Shown here: positions 46,468-55,281 of the stretch, piece by piece
How the letters are laid out: every line of letters begins with the position of its first letter
Numbering within the stretch: the first letter of the stretch is position 1
NCBI RefSeq assembly: GCF_001941965.1
Contig: NZ_MKZO01000024.1
Location: 23,895 to 87,894, forward strand
Origin: Pseudomonas putida
Lineage (GTDB): Bacteria; Pseudomonadota; Gammaproteobacteria; Pseudomonadales; Pseudomonadaceae
Length of the DNA: 64,000 nucleotides
Direction of reading: 5' to 3'
Translations under genes and position numbers: made by a program
The notes under the pieces: model-generated
The model's input: the letters and a program-made list of their open reading frames with translations, nothing else
The model's database searches: none
What the model was told of the DNA's origin: nothing

Positions 46468-48891
46468 TTACCAGTCGTGGCTATACCCCACCGTCAACAC
46501 CGTCCCCGGCGCCGGCAGATGGCTGGTATTGGTACTGCTACGCATCAACTGGCTGTACAGCGGGTAGTAGTCACGGTTGAACAGGTTCTGGATGCCCAGG
46601 CTGACCCGGTCATTGGCCGTGACCCGGTACTGGCTGACCAGATCCACCGTGGCATAACCATCCACCTTGCGCCGGCCAAAGCTGGCGACGCCATCCAGGC
46701 GATAGTCGTGGCCATCGAACCAGGTGAGCTGGGCACGGTGGCTCCAGTCTTCATCCGGTTTGTACTCCACGTATCCAGTGACCTTGAGCGGCGGGATGCG
46801 GTAGCCGGTCATGTCCTGCCAGTCGCCGTTGTCCGGCTTTTCGCGCCCCTTGAGCCAACTGAAGGTACCACCCGCGCCCCAACGCTCATCGACGCTGAGC
46901 CAGTCGGCACTGCCCTCGATACCGTAGATGCGCTCCTGGGTACGGGTGAGGATCAGGCCATTGTTGAAGCTCTGCACGTCACCCAGCTTGGAGGTGGTGT
47001 AGAACACTGCCAGGGTCGCGAGGGTCTGCTCGCCCACCGCGCCGCGCCAGCCCAGCTCATAGTTGTTGGTTTTCACCGGTTCCAGGTTCGACGAGTCGAT
47101 ATCGAACCCGCGCCGGGCATTGCGCACCTGGACACCGATATCCGGCAACTGGAAGCCCTGGCTGAACGCCGCATACAGCTCCTGCCCGCTGACCGGCGAC
47201 CAGGTCAGGCTGATATTCGAGAGCAGCGCATCGTAGTTGACCTCGCCTCCAGCCACGGTTGCGGGTGAGACTGCCGTGGACTCCGACAGCGGCACGAAGT
47301 CGTCATAACGCGCCGTGGCGTACTCGTAGCGCACCCCGCCTTCCATCGACCATTGCTCGTTGAAACGGTGCTGTAGCTGGGCAAAACCGCCGAGGCTGCG
47401 CGTGGTCAGGTCGGGCATGTAGGTGAGCCGGCCGATCTTGTCGTAGACCCGTCCGCCACTGGCGTCGTACTGGCGCGGGTCGAAGATGTCGATGGGCATG
47501 TCGCTGCGTTCCTGGTTGAAGTCCGCGCCCCACAGCAGCTCGGTATCGCCCGCCGTGCCCAGCGGCGTGCGCAGGGTCACGCGGCTGCCGAACACCTCGC
47601 TGTTCTGCATCACCTGGTCGACATTGCGTCCGCGGGTGGCCACCCCCCGGGCATCGAACGGGGTGAAACGGGTGAAGTAGTCGCGGTAGTAGAGCTGCGC
47701 ATTGAGGGAGCTGCCGAACACATCGGCATGCGCATACTCCAGGTTGACCAGGGTGTTCTTGATCTGGTTCTGCTCGTCGAGGGACAACCCCGACAGCGCA
47801 TGGGCCGGCACCGATCCCGGCGGCAGGCGGGCGACACTCGGGTCGGAGGTGTAGTCGCTGTCCTGGTCGGCGTTGTAGTGGCTGGCGGAGAGCTGGATGC
47901 GTTGCGCGTCGTCGATGCGCAGGCCGAGCTTGCCGCCGATATTGTAGGTATTGGAGTCGAACAGGTCGCCCTGGCTCGGCTCCGGGGCAATGCGATGGCC
48001 CTTGGCGTCATAGGAGGCGCCAATATGCCGGGCACCGAAATCGAGGGCGTAGTCGACCTTGCCCTCGGAACCGGAGAAATGCTGCTGCAACTGCCCGCCC
48101 AGGCCATCGTTGCCCAGCTTGCTCAGGGGCGATTCGGCCTTGAGGGAGGTCTGCGCACGGTTTTCACCGCCCGCCGGACGGGTGGTGATGGAGATGATCC
48201 CGCCGGTAGCACCAGCGCCGTAGATCGCACTGCTGCCGCGAATCACCTCGACCCGCTCGATCAGCGCCGGGTCGATATTGGCCAGGTTGCGCGAGGAGTC
48301 GCGGTTGGTGTTGAGCGGCACACCATCGACCAGCACCAGCATGGTCCGTCCACGCAGGGTCTGGCCGTAGTCGGTGATGGTGCGGCTGGAGTCGGCCATG
48401 CCCGGCACGCTCTTGGCCAGCACCGTGGCCAGGCTGTCGGAGCCTTCACGCAACTGTTCCAACTGCTCGCGCTCGATCACATTGACCTGACGGGCCGGCG
48501 GCACCAGGTTGCTGCTGGTGCGCGACGAGGTGATTTCCAGGCTGGACAGTTCCATGACCTCGGGCTCGGTAGCCGGCGCCACTGCTGCAGCCGGCACCAC
48601 CACGAAGGTCTGCTCGCCACGCTCTTCGACACTCAGCCCGCTATTGCCCAGCAACCGTTGCAGGGCCTGCTCCAGGGTGTAGCGGCCTTTCAGCGCCGGC
48701 GCCTGCTTGCCGGTGGTGATATCGCTGGCAAAGAGGATCTGCGCCTTGGCCTGACGGGCCAGGGCATTCAGGGATTGTTCAAGCGACGCAGCAGGGACAT
48801 CGAATTCCTGCGGCGCCGACTGGGCCAGGGCGATCGAACTCGACAGCAGGCCGGCGGCCAGCAACGACAGGGACAACGGGGACTGACTCAC
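46468..48891 (-). CDS. TonB-dependent siderophore receptor with STN signalling domain (FecA-like)
   Basis: About 807 residues from GTG 48891 (GGAG eight bases upstream); an ATG at 48921 is the alternative. After a signal peptide (SLSLLAAGLLSSSIALAQ) comes an STN domain (FDVPAASLEQSLNALARQAKAQILFASDITTGKQ...), which contacts the anti-sigma protein. Then follow a plug domain (RQVNVIEREQLEQLREGSDSLATVLAKSVPGM ... RGRTMLVLVDGVPLN) and a 22-strand barrel ending in Trp (GYSHDW). Downstream of fecI and fecR, it is a surface-signalling transducer for iron uptake. Barrel segments are reminiscent of IutA/RhtA-type hydroxamate receptors, but the siderophore is not deducible. Confidence 0.9.
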   Translation of the reverse strand: MSQSPLSLSLLAAGLLSSSIALAQSAPQEFDVPAASLEQSLNALARQAKAQILFASDITTGKQAPALKGRYTLEQALQRLLGNSGLSVEERGEQTFVVVPAAAVAPATEPEVMELSSLEITSSRTSSNLVPPARQVNVIEREQLEQLREGSDSLATVLAKSVPGMADSSRTITDYGQTLRGRTMLVLVDGVPLNTNRDSSRNLANIDPALIERVEVIRGSSAIYGAGATGGIISITTRPAGGENRAQTSLKAESPLSKLGNDGLGGQLQQHFSGSEGKVDYALDFGARHIGASYDAKGHRIAPEPSQGDLFDSNTYNIGGKLGLRIDDAQRIQLSASHYNADQDSDYTSDPSVARLPPGSVPAHALSGLSLDEQNQIKNTLVNLEYAHADVFGSSLNAQLYYRDYFTRFTPFDARGVATRGRNVDQVMQNSEVFGSRVTLRTPLGTAGDTELLWGADFNQERSDMPIDIFDPRQYDASGGRVYDKIGRLTYMPDLTTRSLGGFAQLQHRFNEQWSMEGGVRYEYATARYDDFVPLSESTAVSPATVAGGEVNYDALLSNISLTWSPVSGQELYAAFSQGFQLPDIGVQVRNARRGFDIDSSNLEPVKTNNYELGWRGAVGEQTLATLAVFYTTSKLGDVQSFNNGLILTRTQERIYGIEGSADWLSVDERWGAGGTFSWLKGREKPDNGDWQDMTGYRIPPLKVTGYVEYKPDEDWSHRAQLTWFDGHDYRLDGVASFGRRKVDGYATVDLVSQYRVTANDRVSLGIQNLFNRDYYPLYSQLMRSSTNTSHLPAPGTVLTVGYSHDW

Positions 48892-48968
48892 GCAAGGCGC
48901 TCCATGAAATGAAAGGGTCATGGAGATAGCCGCCCGCCGACCCGCGCAACCCTACCCTGATAGTGAAA

Positions 48969-49799
48969 TTATTTTTTCCCGCGGGGGCTGATCAACACGG
49001 CACCCTCGGCGCCAGTGTTCAACTGCACCGGCAGGATGCTCGGCAGCAACGCCAGCAGACGCTCGACATGGGCGCTGTCGAATACCCCGGACACCGGCAG
49101 CGTGCCGAGCCTGGCGTCCTGCAGGCGCACGGGCTTGTCCTGGTAACGCTGGATCACCGCGAGCACTTCGCTGAGCGGTGTCCGTTCGAAGACCAGTTGT
49201 CCGCTGCGCCAGGCGCCGACACCGCCGGCATCCACCGCCGTCACGGCGCCGGACTGACCGTTGCCGAGGCGTACTTGCTGACCCGGCGCCAGCTCACGGT
49301 CCGCAGCGCCCGCCTTCACCGCCACGCGGCCTTCGGCCACGCTGACCCGAACCTCGCCGGCCTGGCGATCGACGTTGAAACGTGTACCGACCACCCGGAT
49401 CGAAGCCTCGCCGGCCTCCACCAGGAATGGCCGGTAGACCCGCGGCGCCACCTCGAACAGGGCCTGACCGCCCAGCAGTTCGGTGCGTCGGCTGAACAGA
49501 TGCCAACTGACGCCGAGTTCGCTGGCACCGTCGAGGGTTACCTGGGAGCCATCGCTCAAGTCCAGGGTCTGTCGCTCGCCGACCTGGGTCCGGTAGTGCT
49601 CGCTGCGGTAGGCCGGATCGACCCACACCAAGGTGCCCAGCAGCGCCAGGGACAGCAGCCCCGCAGCCGTCACACCGACGCGCTTCTTGCGCGGCTTCGG
49701 CTCGGGCATGGGAAAGCGCTGCTTGAGCGCTTCGCGCAGGCGGGCAATGGCCTGGTCTTCGTCGGCGTATTTGCCGGGCCGTGTAGTGCGTTCGCTCAT
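48969..49799 (-). CDS. fecR: FecR-family sigma regulator (anti-sigma)
   Basis: 276 residues. A cytoplasmic N-terminal domain (EDQAIARLREALKQRF) would bind the FecI sigma factor. One TM (about 41-60, VGVTAAGLLSLALLGTLVWV) precedes a periplasmic FecR domain (QTLDLSDGSQVTLDGASELGV ... VVGTRFNV) and a C-terminal STN-like region (LSEVLAVIQRYQDKPVRL). It passes the siderophore signal from the receptor to the sigma factor. Start overlaps the fecI stop by ATGA. The N-terminal cytoplasmic part is short and lacks the usual tryptophan-rich stretch. Confidence 0.88.
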   Translation of the reverse strand: MSERTTRPGKYADEDQAIARLREALKQRFPMPEPKPRKKRVGVTAAGLLSLALLGTLVWVDPAYRSEHYRTQVGERQTLDLSDGSQVTLDGASELGVSWHLFSRRTELLGGQALFEVAPRVYRPFLVEAGEASIRVVGTRFNVDRQAGEVRVSVAEGRVAVKAGAADRELAPGQQVRLGNGQSGAVTAVDAGGVGAWRSGQLVFERTPLSEVLAVIQRYQDKPVRLQDARLGTLPVSGVFDSAHVERLLALLPSILPVQLNTGAEGAVLISPRGKK

Positions 49800-50302
49800 G
49801 CCAGGTACTCGCGGCAGGCGGCCATACCGAGGCGCAGGTGCTTTTCCACGGTTTTCAGGGAGATCCCCAGACGCTCGGCGACCTCGGCCTGGGGCAGTTC
49901 GTGGATCTTGTGCATGACGAACACCATCTGGCAGCGCGGCGGCAGGCCTTCGACGGCGCGGACCAGACGTTCGAGCGTCTGGCTGGCATCGAGCTGGCGC
50001 TCCTGGCTGGGGATATGCGCCTCCACTTCCGGCAGCTCGGGTACCGCCACGATCCAGCGCTGCCGACGGCGTTCGCCACGGTAGCGGCTGACGGCGTTGT
50101 CGTGGGTGATCTTGCGCAGCAGGGCCAAGGGCGTGCGTACACCTTCCTTTTCCTGTTTTTCCAGAAGTTGCACGCAGACGTCATGGACCACCTCGCGGGC
50201 AAAGCCGCGCTCACCGAATCGGCGGCGGATATGTTCCACCAGTTCGTCGTAATGACGAACCAGGGTGGACAGCAGCGAGGGCTTCGGAGGATCGGCCTGC
50301 AC
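49796..50302 (-). CDS. fecI: FecI-type ECF sigma factor
   Basis: 168 residues from GTG 50302. This start is chosen over a TTG at 50398 because the longer version would begin upstream of the Fur box and exceed normal FecI length. Region 2 is LLSTLVRHYDELVEHIRRRFGERGFAREVVHDVCVQLLEKQ...; region 4 is LVRAVEGLPPRCQMVFVMHKIHELPQAEVAERLGISLKTVEKHLRLGMAACREYL with a clear helix-turn-helix. It drives expression of the receptor gene when FecR is activated. The three genes fecI, fecR and receptor share the minus strand. Confidence 0.9.
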   Translation of the reverse strand: MQADPPKPSLLSTLVRHYDELVEHIRRRFGERGFAREVVHDVCVQLLEKQEKEGVRTPLALLRKITHDNAVSRYRGERRRQRWIVAVPELPEVEAHIPSQERQLDASQTLERLVRAVEGLPPRCQMVFVMHKIHELPQAEVAERLGISLKTVEKHLRLGMAACREYLA

Positions 50303-50351
50303 AGTACTCTGCCTGGAAAAGTGCCTGGGAAGGAATGCTGGGGCCGGAGTG

Positions 50352-50370
50352 TAAATGAGAATCCATTTTA
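50352..50370 (-). promoter_or_regulatory. Fur box upstream of fecI
   Basis: GTAAATGAGAATCCATTTT (plus strand) resembles the 19-bp Fur consensus GATAATGATAATCATTATC. It stands 50 bp upstream of the fecI GTG start, the expected place for iron repression. Confidence 0.75.
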
Positions 50371-50413
50371 TTTGAAACAAGTTTTGATGGTGCTGCAACG
50401 GGCCTCATCGCTG

Positions 50414-50648
50414 CATGGGGATCTACACATCTTTTCCGAAGTCCAGTGGTGACCCCGGGGCGCTTGTCGAGAGACCGCATGATGGCCACCAGGTGCAAGC
50501 CGACAGATCTTCAGCGTTCTCCAGATCGAGCGCCGCGCGGGCGACGCTCGATCTCAAGGGCGCCAGAAAAGTCGTGGCAAGCACCTGTCAGCCCTGATGC
50601 GATCTACTGACGGGCCTTCTCACCTCAAAAGATGTGTAGATACCCATG
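50414..50648. mobile_element. MITE-like element (235 bp) inserted in a REP
   Basis: The ends are 22-bp terminal inverted repeats: the left begins CATGGGGATCTACACATCTT at 50414 and the right (50627-50648) is its complement with one mismatch. The element is flanked by identical 10-bp direct repeats CTCATCGCTG at 50404-50413 and 50649-50658, a target-site duplication. Removing element and one duplicate restores an intact REP (50401-50413 joined to 50659-50681). The body holds a hairpin GATCGAGCGCCG...CGACGCTCGATC and no plausible gene. About 170 bp of the body recurs at 57064-57235. It fills most of the 393-bp gap between fecI and the LysR gene. Confidence 0.75.
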
Positions 50649-50695
50649 CTCATCGCTGGCAAGCCAGCTCCCACAGGGGCCGCGGTGTTCTCGAC

Positions 50696-51625
50696 TCATG
50701 GATTCAACCAGGGCGCCTGCGGCTCGAACCGCCCCTCGATCCACTGCTTGAACGCCAGCACCGTCGCCGCCGGAAACCGCGCCGAAGGCCGCACCAGGTA
50801 CACGCCTCCGGTTGGGTCCAGTTGCCATTGCGGCAGCACCCGCACCAGCCGACCCGCAGCCAGGTCCTGGCTCATCAGCCATTCCCCGGCACCGAGAATC
50901 CCGGCGCCGGCCCGGGCAGCCGCCAGCAACGATTCGCTGTCATTGGCAGTAAGGTTGCCCTTGGGCGTAACCGTGCACTGCGCTTCCCCTGCGTACAGGC
51001 GCCATTGCGGAAAAGACGCCAGGCCACTGAAGCGCAGGCAATTGTGCTGCTGCAGGTCGTGAGGCTGCTGCGGCACACCCCGGCGTTCGAGGTAGTCCGG
51101 TGAAGCACAAAGAATCCGCCGGTGATCGCAGAGTTTTTTCGCGATCAGCCGGTTGTCCTCCAGCTCGCCGATACGAATGGCGATGTCGAAGCCTTCGTCG
51201 ATGATGTCCACCAGCCGTTCGCTGTAGTCGGCAACGATGGATACCTGCGGCCAGGCCTCGAGAAACTCCGGCAACATGGGCCCGATGCACAGGCGTCCCA
51301 TGGCCGCCGGCAACGCCAGGCGCAACACCCCGCGCACTTCGGCAGCCCCGGAAATCGCCTGCTGCTCGGCCTCGGCGATCATGCCCAGGGCGGCGCGCAG
51401 GCGTTGCTCCAGCCTTTCGCCGGTCGGAGTGACCCGCACCTGACGGGTCGAACGCTCGATCAGGCGCACGCCGAGGCGCTTTTCCATCGCCGCCACGCGC
51501 TTGGAAATCACCGTGGGATGGCGCTCCAGCAAGCGCCCGGCGGCGACGAAGGAGCCTTGCGCAGCCACGGCAAGAAAGGCAGCTATTTCATCGCTGTGGG
51601 GGTTGTCCAGCAGGTCGAGATTCAT
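50696..51625 (-). CDS. LysR-family regulator coupled to a quinone oxidoreductase
   Basis: 309 residues. The winged helix is at about 12-70 (IAAFLAVAAQGSFVAAGRLLERHPTVISKRVAAMEKRLGVRLIERSTRQVRVTPTGE), followed by a CrgA-like effector domain (LRLALPAAMGRLCIGPMLPEFLEAWPQV). It is translated from the same transcript as the preceding quinone oxidoreductase (overlap ATGA), unlike the usual divergent LysR layout, so the regulator is produced together with its probable target. Confidence 0.88.
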   Translation of the reverse strand: MNLDLLDNPHSDEIAAFLAVAAQGSFVAAGRLLERHPTVISKRVAAMEKRLGVRLIERSTRQVRVTPTGERLEQRLRAALGMIAEAEQQAISGAAEVRGVLRLALPAAMGRLCIGPMLPEFLEAWPQVSIVADYSERLVDIIDEGFDIAIRIGELEDNRLIAKKLCDHRRILCASPDYLERRGVPQQPHDLQQHNCLRFSGLASFPQWRLYAGEAQCTVTPKGNLTANDSESLLAAARAGAGILGAGEWLMSQDLAAGRLVRVLPQWQLDPTGGVYLVRPSARFPAATVLAFKQWIEGRFEPQAPWLNP

Positions 51626-52596
51626 GGTGTGAGAATGATCGCTCCCGAGGATCGTCCGGATTCCAGATCGGCGTGGGCCTGGGCGGCATCGGCCAGCGGG
51701 TAGCGAGCCCAGATGCGCGGACTGATGATACCCGCCTGCAGCGCTCCCAGCACATCGGCGGCACGTGCCTGGTACTCCTCGCTGCTGGCCGTATGGGCCG
51801 CGAGCGACGGGCGGGTGATGAACAGCGAGCCCTTGCCATTGAGGGTGGCCATTTCAACCGGCGCCGGGGCACCACTCGAGGCGCCGAAGGACACCATCAG
51901 GCCGCGAGGGCGCAGGCTGTCCAGGGACGCTTCGAAGGACGCCTTGCCGATCGGGTCGTAGACCACGTCCACCTTGCGGCCCTGGGTAATGCGCGCAACG
52001 TCTGCCGCCAGGGTCTGCGGATCGAACACCAGCACCGCGTCACAGCCCAGGGCACGGGCCTTGTCGACGCTGGACTGGCGCGATACCACGCCGATGACGA
52101 AGGCACCAAGATGCTTGGCCCAGGGCGCCATGATCGAGCCCAGCCCGCCCGCCACTCCGTACAGCAGAACGGTGGTTCCCGGCCCTACCGCATAGGTGGA
52201 GGTGAGCAGGTACTGGGCGGTGATGCCCTTGAACAACAGCGCCGCAGCGTCTTGCGCACTCACCGAATCCGGCAGCTTCACCAGGCGCTCGGCGGGAAAC
52301 AGCCGGGCACTGGCATAACCGCCCAAGGGACCTGTGGCATAGGCGACGCGATCACCTGGGGCGACATTGCTCACCCCTGCCCCCACCCGCACCACCCGAC
52401 CCGCACCTTCCAGCCCGAGCCCGCCCGGCAAAGGCACGGGTACCGCGCCCTTGCGCTGGGTGATATCGAGGTAGTTGACGCCGATGGCTTCCTGCTCCAG
52501 CCAGACTTCGCCGGGACCGGGAGCCAGGTCATCCACGGCCTGCAGCTCGAGGACATCCGGCGCACCGGGTTCGCTGAAACGTATTGCGTGAGCCAT
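51622..52596 (-). CDS. NADPH:quinone oxidoreductase, zinc-independent MDR family (QorA-like)
   Basis: 324 residues from ATG 52596, which has AAGGAG at good distance; ATG 52602 overlaps the ribosome-binding site. MAHAIRFSEPGAPDVLELQAVDDLAPGPGEVWLEQEAIGVNYLDITQRKG is the QOR N-terminus; the cofactor motif is LLYGVAGGLGSIMAPWAKHLGAFVIGVV. The Zn-binding Cys/His set of true alcohol dehydrogenases is absent. It reduces quinones or activated alkenes with NADPH. Downstream LysR gene overlaps by four bases. Confidence 0.88.
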   Translation of the reverse strand: MAHAIRFSEPGAPDVLELQAVDDLAPGPGEVWLEQEAIGVNYLDITQRKGAVPVPLPGGLGLEGAGRVVRVGAGVSNVAPGDRVAYATGPLGGYASARLFPAERLVKLPDSVSAQDAAALLFKGITAQYLLTSTYAVGPGTTVLLYGVAGGLGSIMAPWAKHLGAFVIGVVSRQSSVDKARALGCDAVLVFDPQTLAADVARITQGRKVDVVYDPIGKASFEASLDSLRPRGLMVSFGASSGAPAPVEMATLNGKGSLFITRPSLAAHTASSEEYQARAADVLGALQAGIISPRIWARYPLADAAQAHADLESGRSSGAIILTP

Positions 52597-52806
52597 TGCC
52601 ATTCTCCTTGCCTGTTCAGGCAACTGGTTGCGGTATGACCCGCAGTATGGGTATCACCTCCTACACCAACAATACGGGCTATGCGCACTTCATTGCTGCA
52701 CTAGTTGCAGCAATCTGCTGAATGGATGGACATCACAACCTGGCACCATGGTTCCGTTAAGGATTGTCACATCTGTCGCGGTTTGTTATTCATCAAGCAC
52801 TTGGAC

Positions 52807-53622
52807 ATGAATCTGGAAGCCCGTATGTCGTCGCCCGTCAGTGCAGAAGCGGTATGGATCGAAACCCCTTATGGCCAGCTGTTCGCCCGACGCTGGTTTC
52901 CGGCGCAGCTGGACAGCACTCGGCCGGTGATCGTGCTGTTCCATGATTCACTCGGTTGCGTGGCGCTCTGGCGGGATTTTCCCGAGCAGTTGTGTGCCCG
53001 CACCGGGTTGCAGGTGGTGGCCTATGACCGGCTGGGATTCGGGCAGTCAACCCCCTGGCCTGGACCCCTGCCGCTGGACTTCATCGAGAACGAGGCGCGG
53101 CGTTTCTTCCCGCTGCTGCGCGATGCCTTGGGTATCGGTCGCTTCATTGCCTTTGGCCACAGTGTCGGCGGCGCCATGGCCAGCGCGTGCGCAGCGCACT
53201 ATGGCGAGGCGTGTCAGGCGCTGATCACCGAATCCGCCCAGGCCTTTGTCGAGGACCGCACGCTGGAAGGCATTCGCACAGCGAAGGCGCAGTTCCGGGA
53301 GCCCGGTCAACTGGAGCGCCTGGCCCGTTATCACGGCGACAAGGCCCGCTGGGTACTGGATGCCTGGACCGAGACCTGGCTGTCGGAGGCGTTCGCCCAC
53401 TGGACGCTGGAGAGTATCGTCGGGCGCCTGCACTGTCCGCTGCTGGCCCTTCACGGTGAGCTGGATGAGTACGGCTCGACCCTGCACCCCCAGCGGATTG
53501 CCGCACTGGCCGGGGATCGGGGTGAGGCGGTGATCCTGGAGGGCCATCATCATGTGCCGCACCGGGAGGACGCAGCGCTGGTGCTGGACAAGGTGGCGGA
53601 TTACCTGAAGCACGCCACGTAA
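52807..53622 (+). CDS. Alpha/beta hydrolase
   Basis: 271 residues from ATG 52807; ATG 52825 is possible. No signal peptide. VIVLFHDSLGCVALWRDFPEQL gives the oxyanion region and FGHSVGG the nucleophile Ser119. The acid is probably in LHGELDEYG and the His in EGHHHVPH, so the triad is complete. Fold and length fit small esterase/epoxide hydrolase-like enzymes. The substrate is unknown. A REP doublet begins directly after its stop codon. Confidence 0.85.
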   Translation: MNLEARMSSPVSAEAVWIETPYGQLFARRWFPAQLDSTRPVIVLFHDSLGCVALWRDFPEQLCARTGLQVVAYDRLGFGQSTPWPGPLPLDFIENEARRFFPLLRDALGIGRFIAFGHSVGGAMASACAAHYGEACQALITESAQAFVEDRTLEGIRTAKAQFREPGQLERLARYHGDKARWVLDAWTETWLSEAFAHWTLESIVGRLHCPLLALHGELDEYGSTLHPQRIAALAGDRGEAVILEGHHHVPHREDAALVLDKVADYLKHAT

Positions 53623-53699
53623 CCTGTGGGAGCTGGCTTGCCAGCGATAGCTGTAGTGAATTCACCGACGTCATCGCTGGCAAGCCAGCTCCCACAGGG
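53623..53699. repeat. REP doublet (inverted pair, outward order)
   Basis: A plus-oriented GCTTGCCAGC-type REP starting at the hydrolase stop codon, then an inverted copy about 23 nt on. Lies between convergent genes. Confidence 0.88.
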
Positions 53700-53720
53700 T
53701 ACGCCGTCGTTCCTATGTAG

Positions 53721-54401
53721 CTAGGCAGGCTCCAGCGTCGCCAGATCCAGCAAGGTGAAATGCCCCTTGGTCCAGCCTCCGGTGTCGATGTGCCAGACAT
53801 TCCCCAACACCTTCACCTCGGTCACCGGGGTATGCCCGACCAGCAGCGCCCGCAGGTCCGCCACACCGCTTTCGTTACCGTCCTTCAGGCGCAGTCGCGA
53901 CCACTGGCATACTTCACGGATCTTCTCCGGTACCGGAGACGCCTCGAGCAAGGGCCGCAGGTCGCGCCAACGGCTCACCGGGCAGTCGGCATGCAGCAGT
54001 CCTACAGGTCCGCGTTCGGTCTCGACCTGCAGGGCCAGCGGCAGTCGCTCGAAAACCTCGGCAAAACGCAGTTGTTCAGCGTCCGGCAGATCCAGGAACC
54101 AGTCACCCCCTGCCGCGAGGTACATCCGATAGTCGAGCCACTCACCGCGCACATGGGCAATCGCCAACGCCTCATGATTACCCTGCACCGCATGGAACCA
54201 GGGCTGGGCCAGCCAGTCCGGCGCTTCTTCGCATTCCGGGCCGCGGTCCACCAGGTCGCCGACGCTGAACAGGCGGTCCCGGGTCGGATCGAACGCCACC
54301 CGCTCCAATGCCTCGCGCAGGCGGGAAAAGTGCCCGTGAATATCGCCGACCGCCAGGTCGCGCCCGTGCAGATTGCGGCTCAGATACATCACCTTGCTCA
54401 T
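53721..54401 (-). CDS. Metallophosphoesterase (PrpA/ApaH-like serine/threonine phosphatase)
   Basis: 226 residues from ATG 54401 (AGGAG upstream). The metal-binding motifs of the PPP family are in order: GDIHGH, GDLVDRG, GNHE, then single His residues in LLHAD and VGHTPV. This set fits bacterial PrpA/PrpB protein phosphatases and related diadenosine tetraphosphatases. No signal peptide. The divergent gene encodes an exported DUF3016 protein. Substrate cannot be decided from motifs. Confidence 0.88.
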   Translation of the reverse strand: MSKVMYLSRNLHGRDLAVGDIHGHFSRLREALERVAFDPTRDRLFSVGDLVDRGPECEEAPDWLAQPWFHAVQGNHEALAIAHVRGEWLDYRMYLAAGGDWFLDLPDAEQLRFAEVFERLPLALQVETERGPVGLLHADCPVSRWRDLRPLLEASPVPEKIREVCQWSRLRLKDGNESGVADLRALLVGHTPVTEVKVLGNVWHIDTGGWTKGHFTLLDLATLEPA

Positions 54402-54480
54402 GGCTTCGCTCCTGCTCTGCATTGCGCCTTTGCGGGCGTACAATAGCAATTTGCGCGGTTATCGTTTCCAGAGGTCAATC

Positions 54481-54978
54481 ATGCGCCTGCCCACGAAACT
54501 TGCCATCCTTGGTGTGCTTTTCTTCACCAGCGTGGCACAGGCGGCTACCCCAGCCGTCGAGGTCACCTACATCCACCCGGAAAAATTCCGCGATGCCAGC
54601 CTGCGCGGTGAGGGGTATGCCCGCGGCGCCGACGAACAGGTGCTCAAGCAGATCCGCGCCTACCTGGAAACCCTCGGCAAACGCTATCTGGGTGAAGGCC
54701 AGAGCCTGCACATCGATATCCGCGATATCGACCTGGCCGGGCGCTACGAGCCCTGGCAGCCGCAGGCGAACTCGGTGCGCTTCATGCGCGATATCACCTG
54801 GCCGAGCATCGACCTGCACTACCGCCTGGAACAGCGCGGTCAGGTCCTGAAACAGGCCGATGTACGGGTCGACGACAAGTTCTACCTGCAACGCCCGGGA
54901 CGCCTGGGCAACAACGACTCGCTGTACTCGGAAAAAGCCATGCTCAACGACTGGTTCCGCGAACTGGTAAAACCCTGA
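54481..54978 (+). CDS. DUF3016 family exported protein
   Basis: 165 residues, signal peptide MRLPTKLAILGVLFFTSVAQA. The mature protein VEVTYIHPEKFRDASLRGEGYARGADEQVLKQIRAYLETLGKRYLGEGQSLHIDIRDIDLAGRYEPW and SIDLHYRLEQRGQVLKQADVRVDDKFYLQRP match DUF3016 proteins. Probably periplasmic; function unknown. Divergent from the metallophosphoesterase gene. Confidence 0.82.
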   Translation: MRLPTKLAILGVLFFTSVAQAATPAVEVTYIHPEKFRDASLRGEGYARGADEQVLKQIRAYLETLGKRYLGEGQSLHIDIRDIDLAGRYEPWQPQANSVRFMRDITWPSIDLHYRLEQRGQVLKQADVRVDDKFYLQRPGRLGNNDSLYSEKAMLNDWFRELVKP

Positions 54979-55038
54979 GGCAACCGTTCCTTTTTCCAGG
55001 CGCTGCTACACTGAAATCGCTTACAGGAGGAACGAGTC

Positions 55039-55266
55039 ATGTCCGACAAAGACATTCAAACCCTGCTCACCCTCATCAACCACCGCCAGGACCGCCTGGC
55101 CAGTGCCTGCAAGGACATCGCCGACTGGATCGACAGCCAGGGCGACCTGCCCGCCGCCGGCAGGATCCGCGAAAGCCTGCGGGCGGTGGAGGCCGATGAA
55201 GCGCTGGTGAAGCGCACCCTCACCACCCTCAACCTGGACAGGCCGCTACCGCGCTTCCGCCACTAG
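55039..55266 (+). CDS. Small hypothetical helical protein (75 aa)
   Basis: Start after ACAGGAGG, an excellent ribosome-binding site. MSDKDIQTLLTLINHRQDRLASACKDIADWIDSQG... is highly charged and mostly helical, with no signal peptide or TM. No known family is recognised. Stop lies 15 bp from the stop of the convergent acidic protein gene. Confidence 0.7.
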   Translation: MSDKDIQTLLTLINHRQDRLASACKDIADWIDSQGDLPAAGRIRESLRAVEADEALVKRTLTTLNLDRPLPRFRH

Positions 55267-55281
55267 GCTGGATGTTGAGGA

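Noticed and set aside
50303..50398. Longer FecI starting at TTG 50398
   Set aside because: It would start upstream of the Fur box and exceed family length; GTG 50302 fits better.
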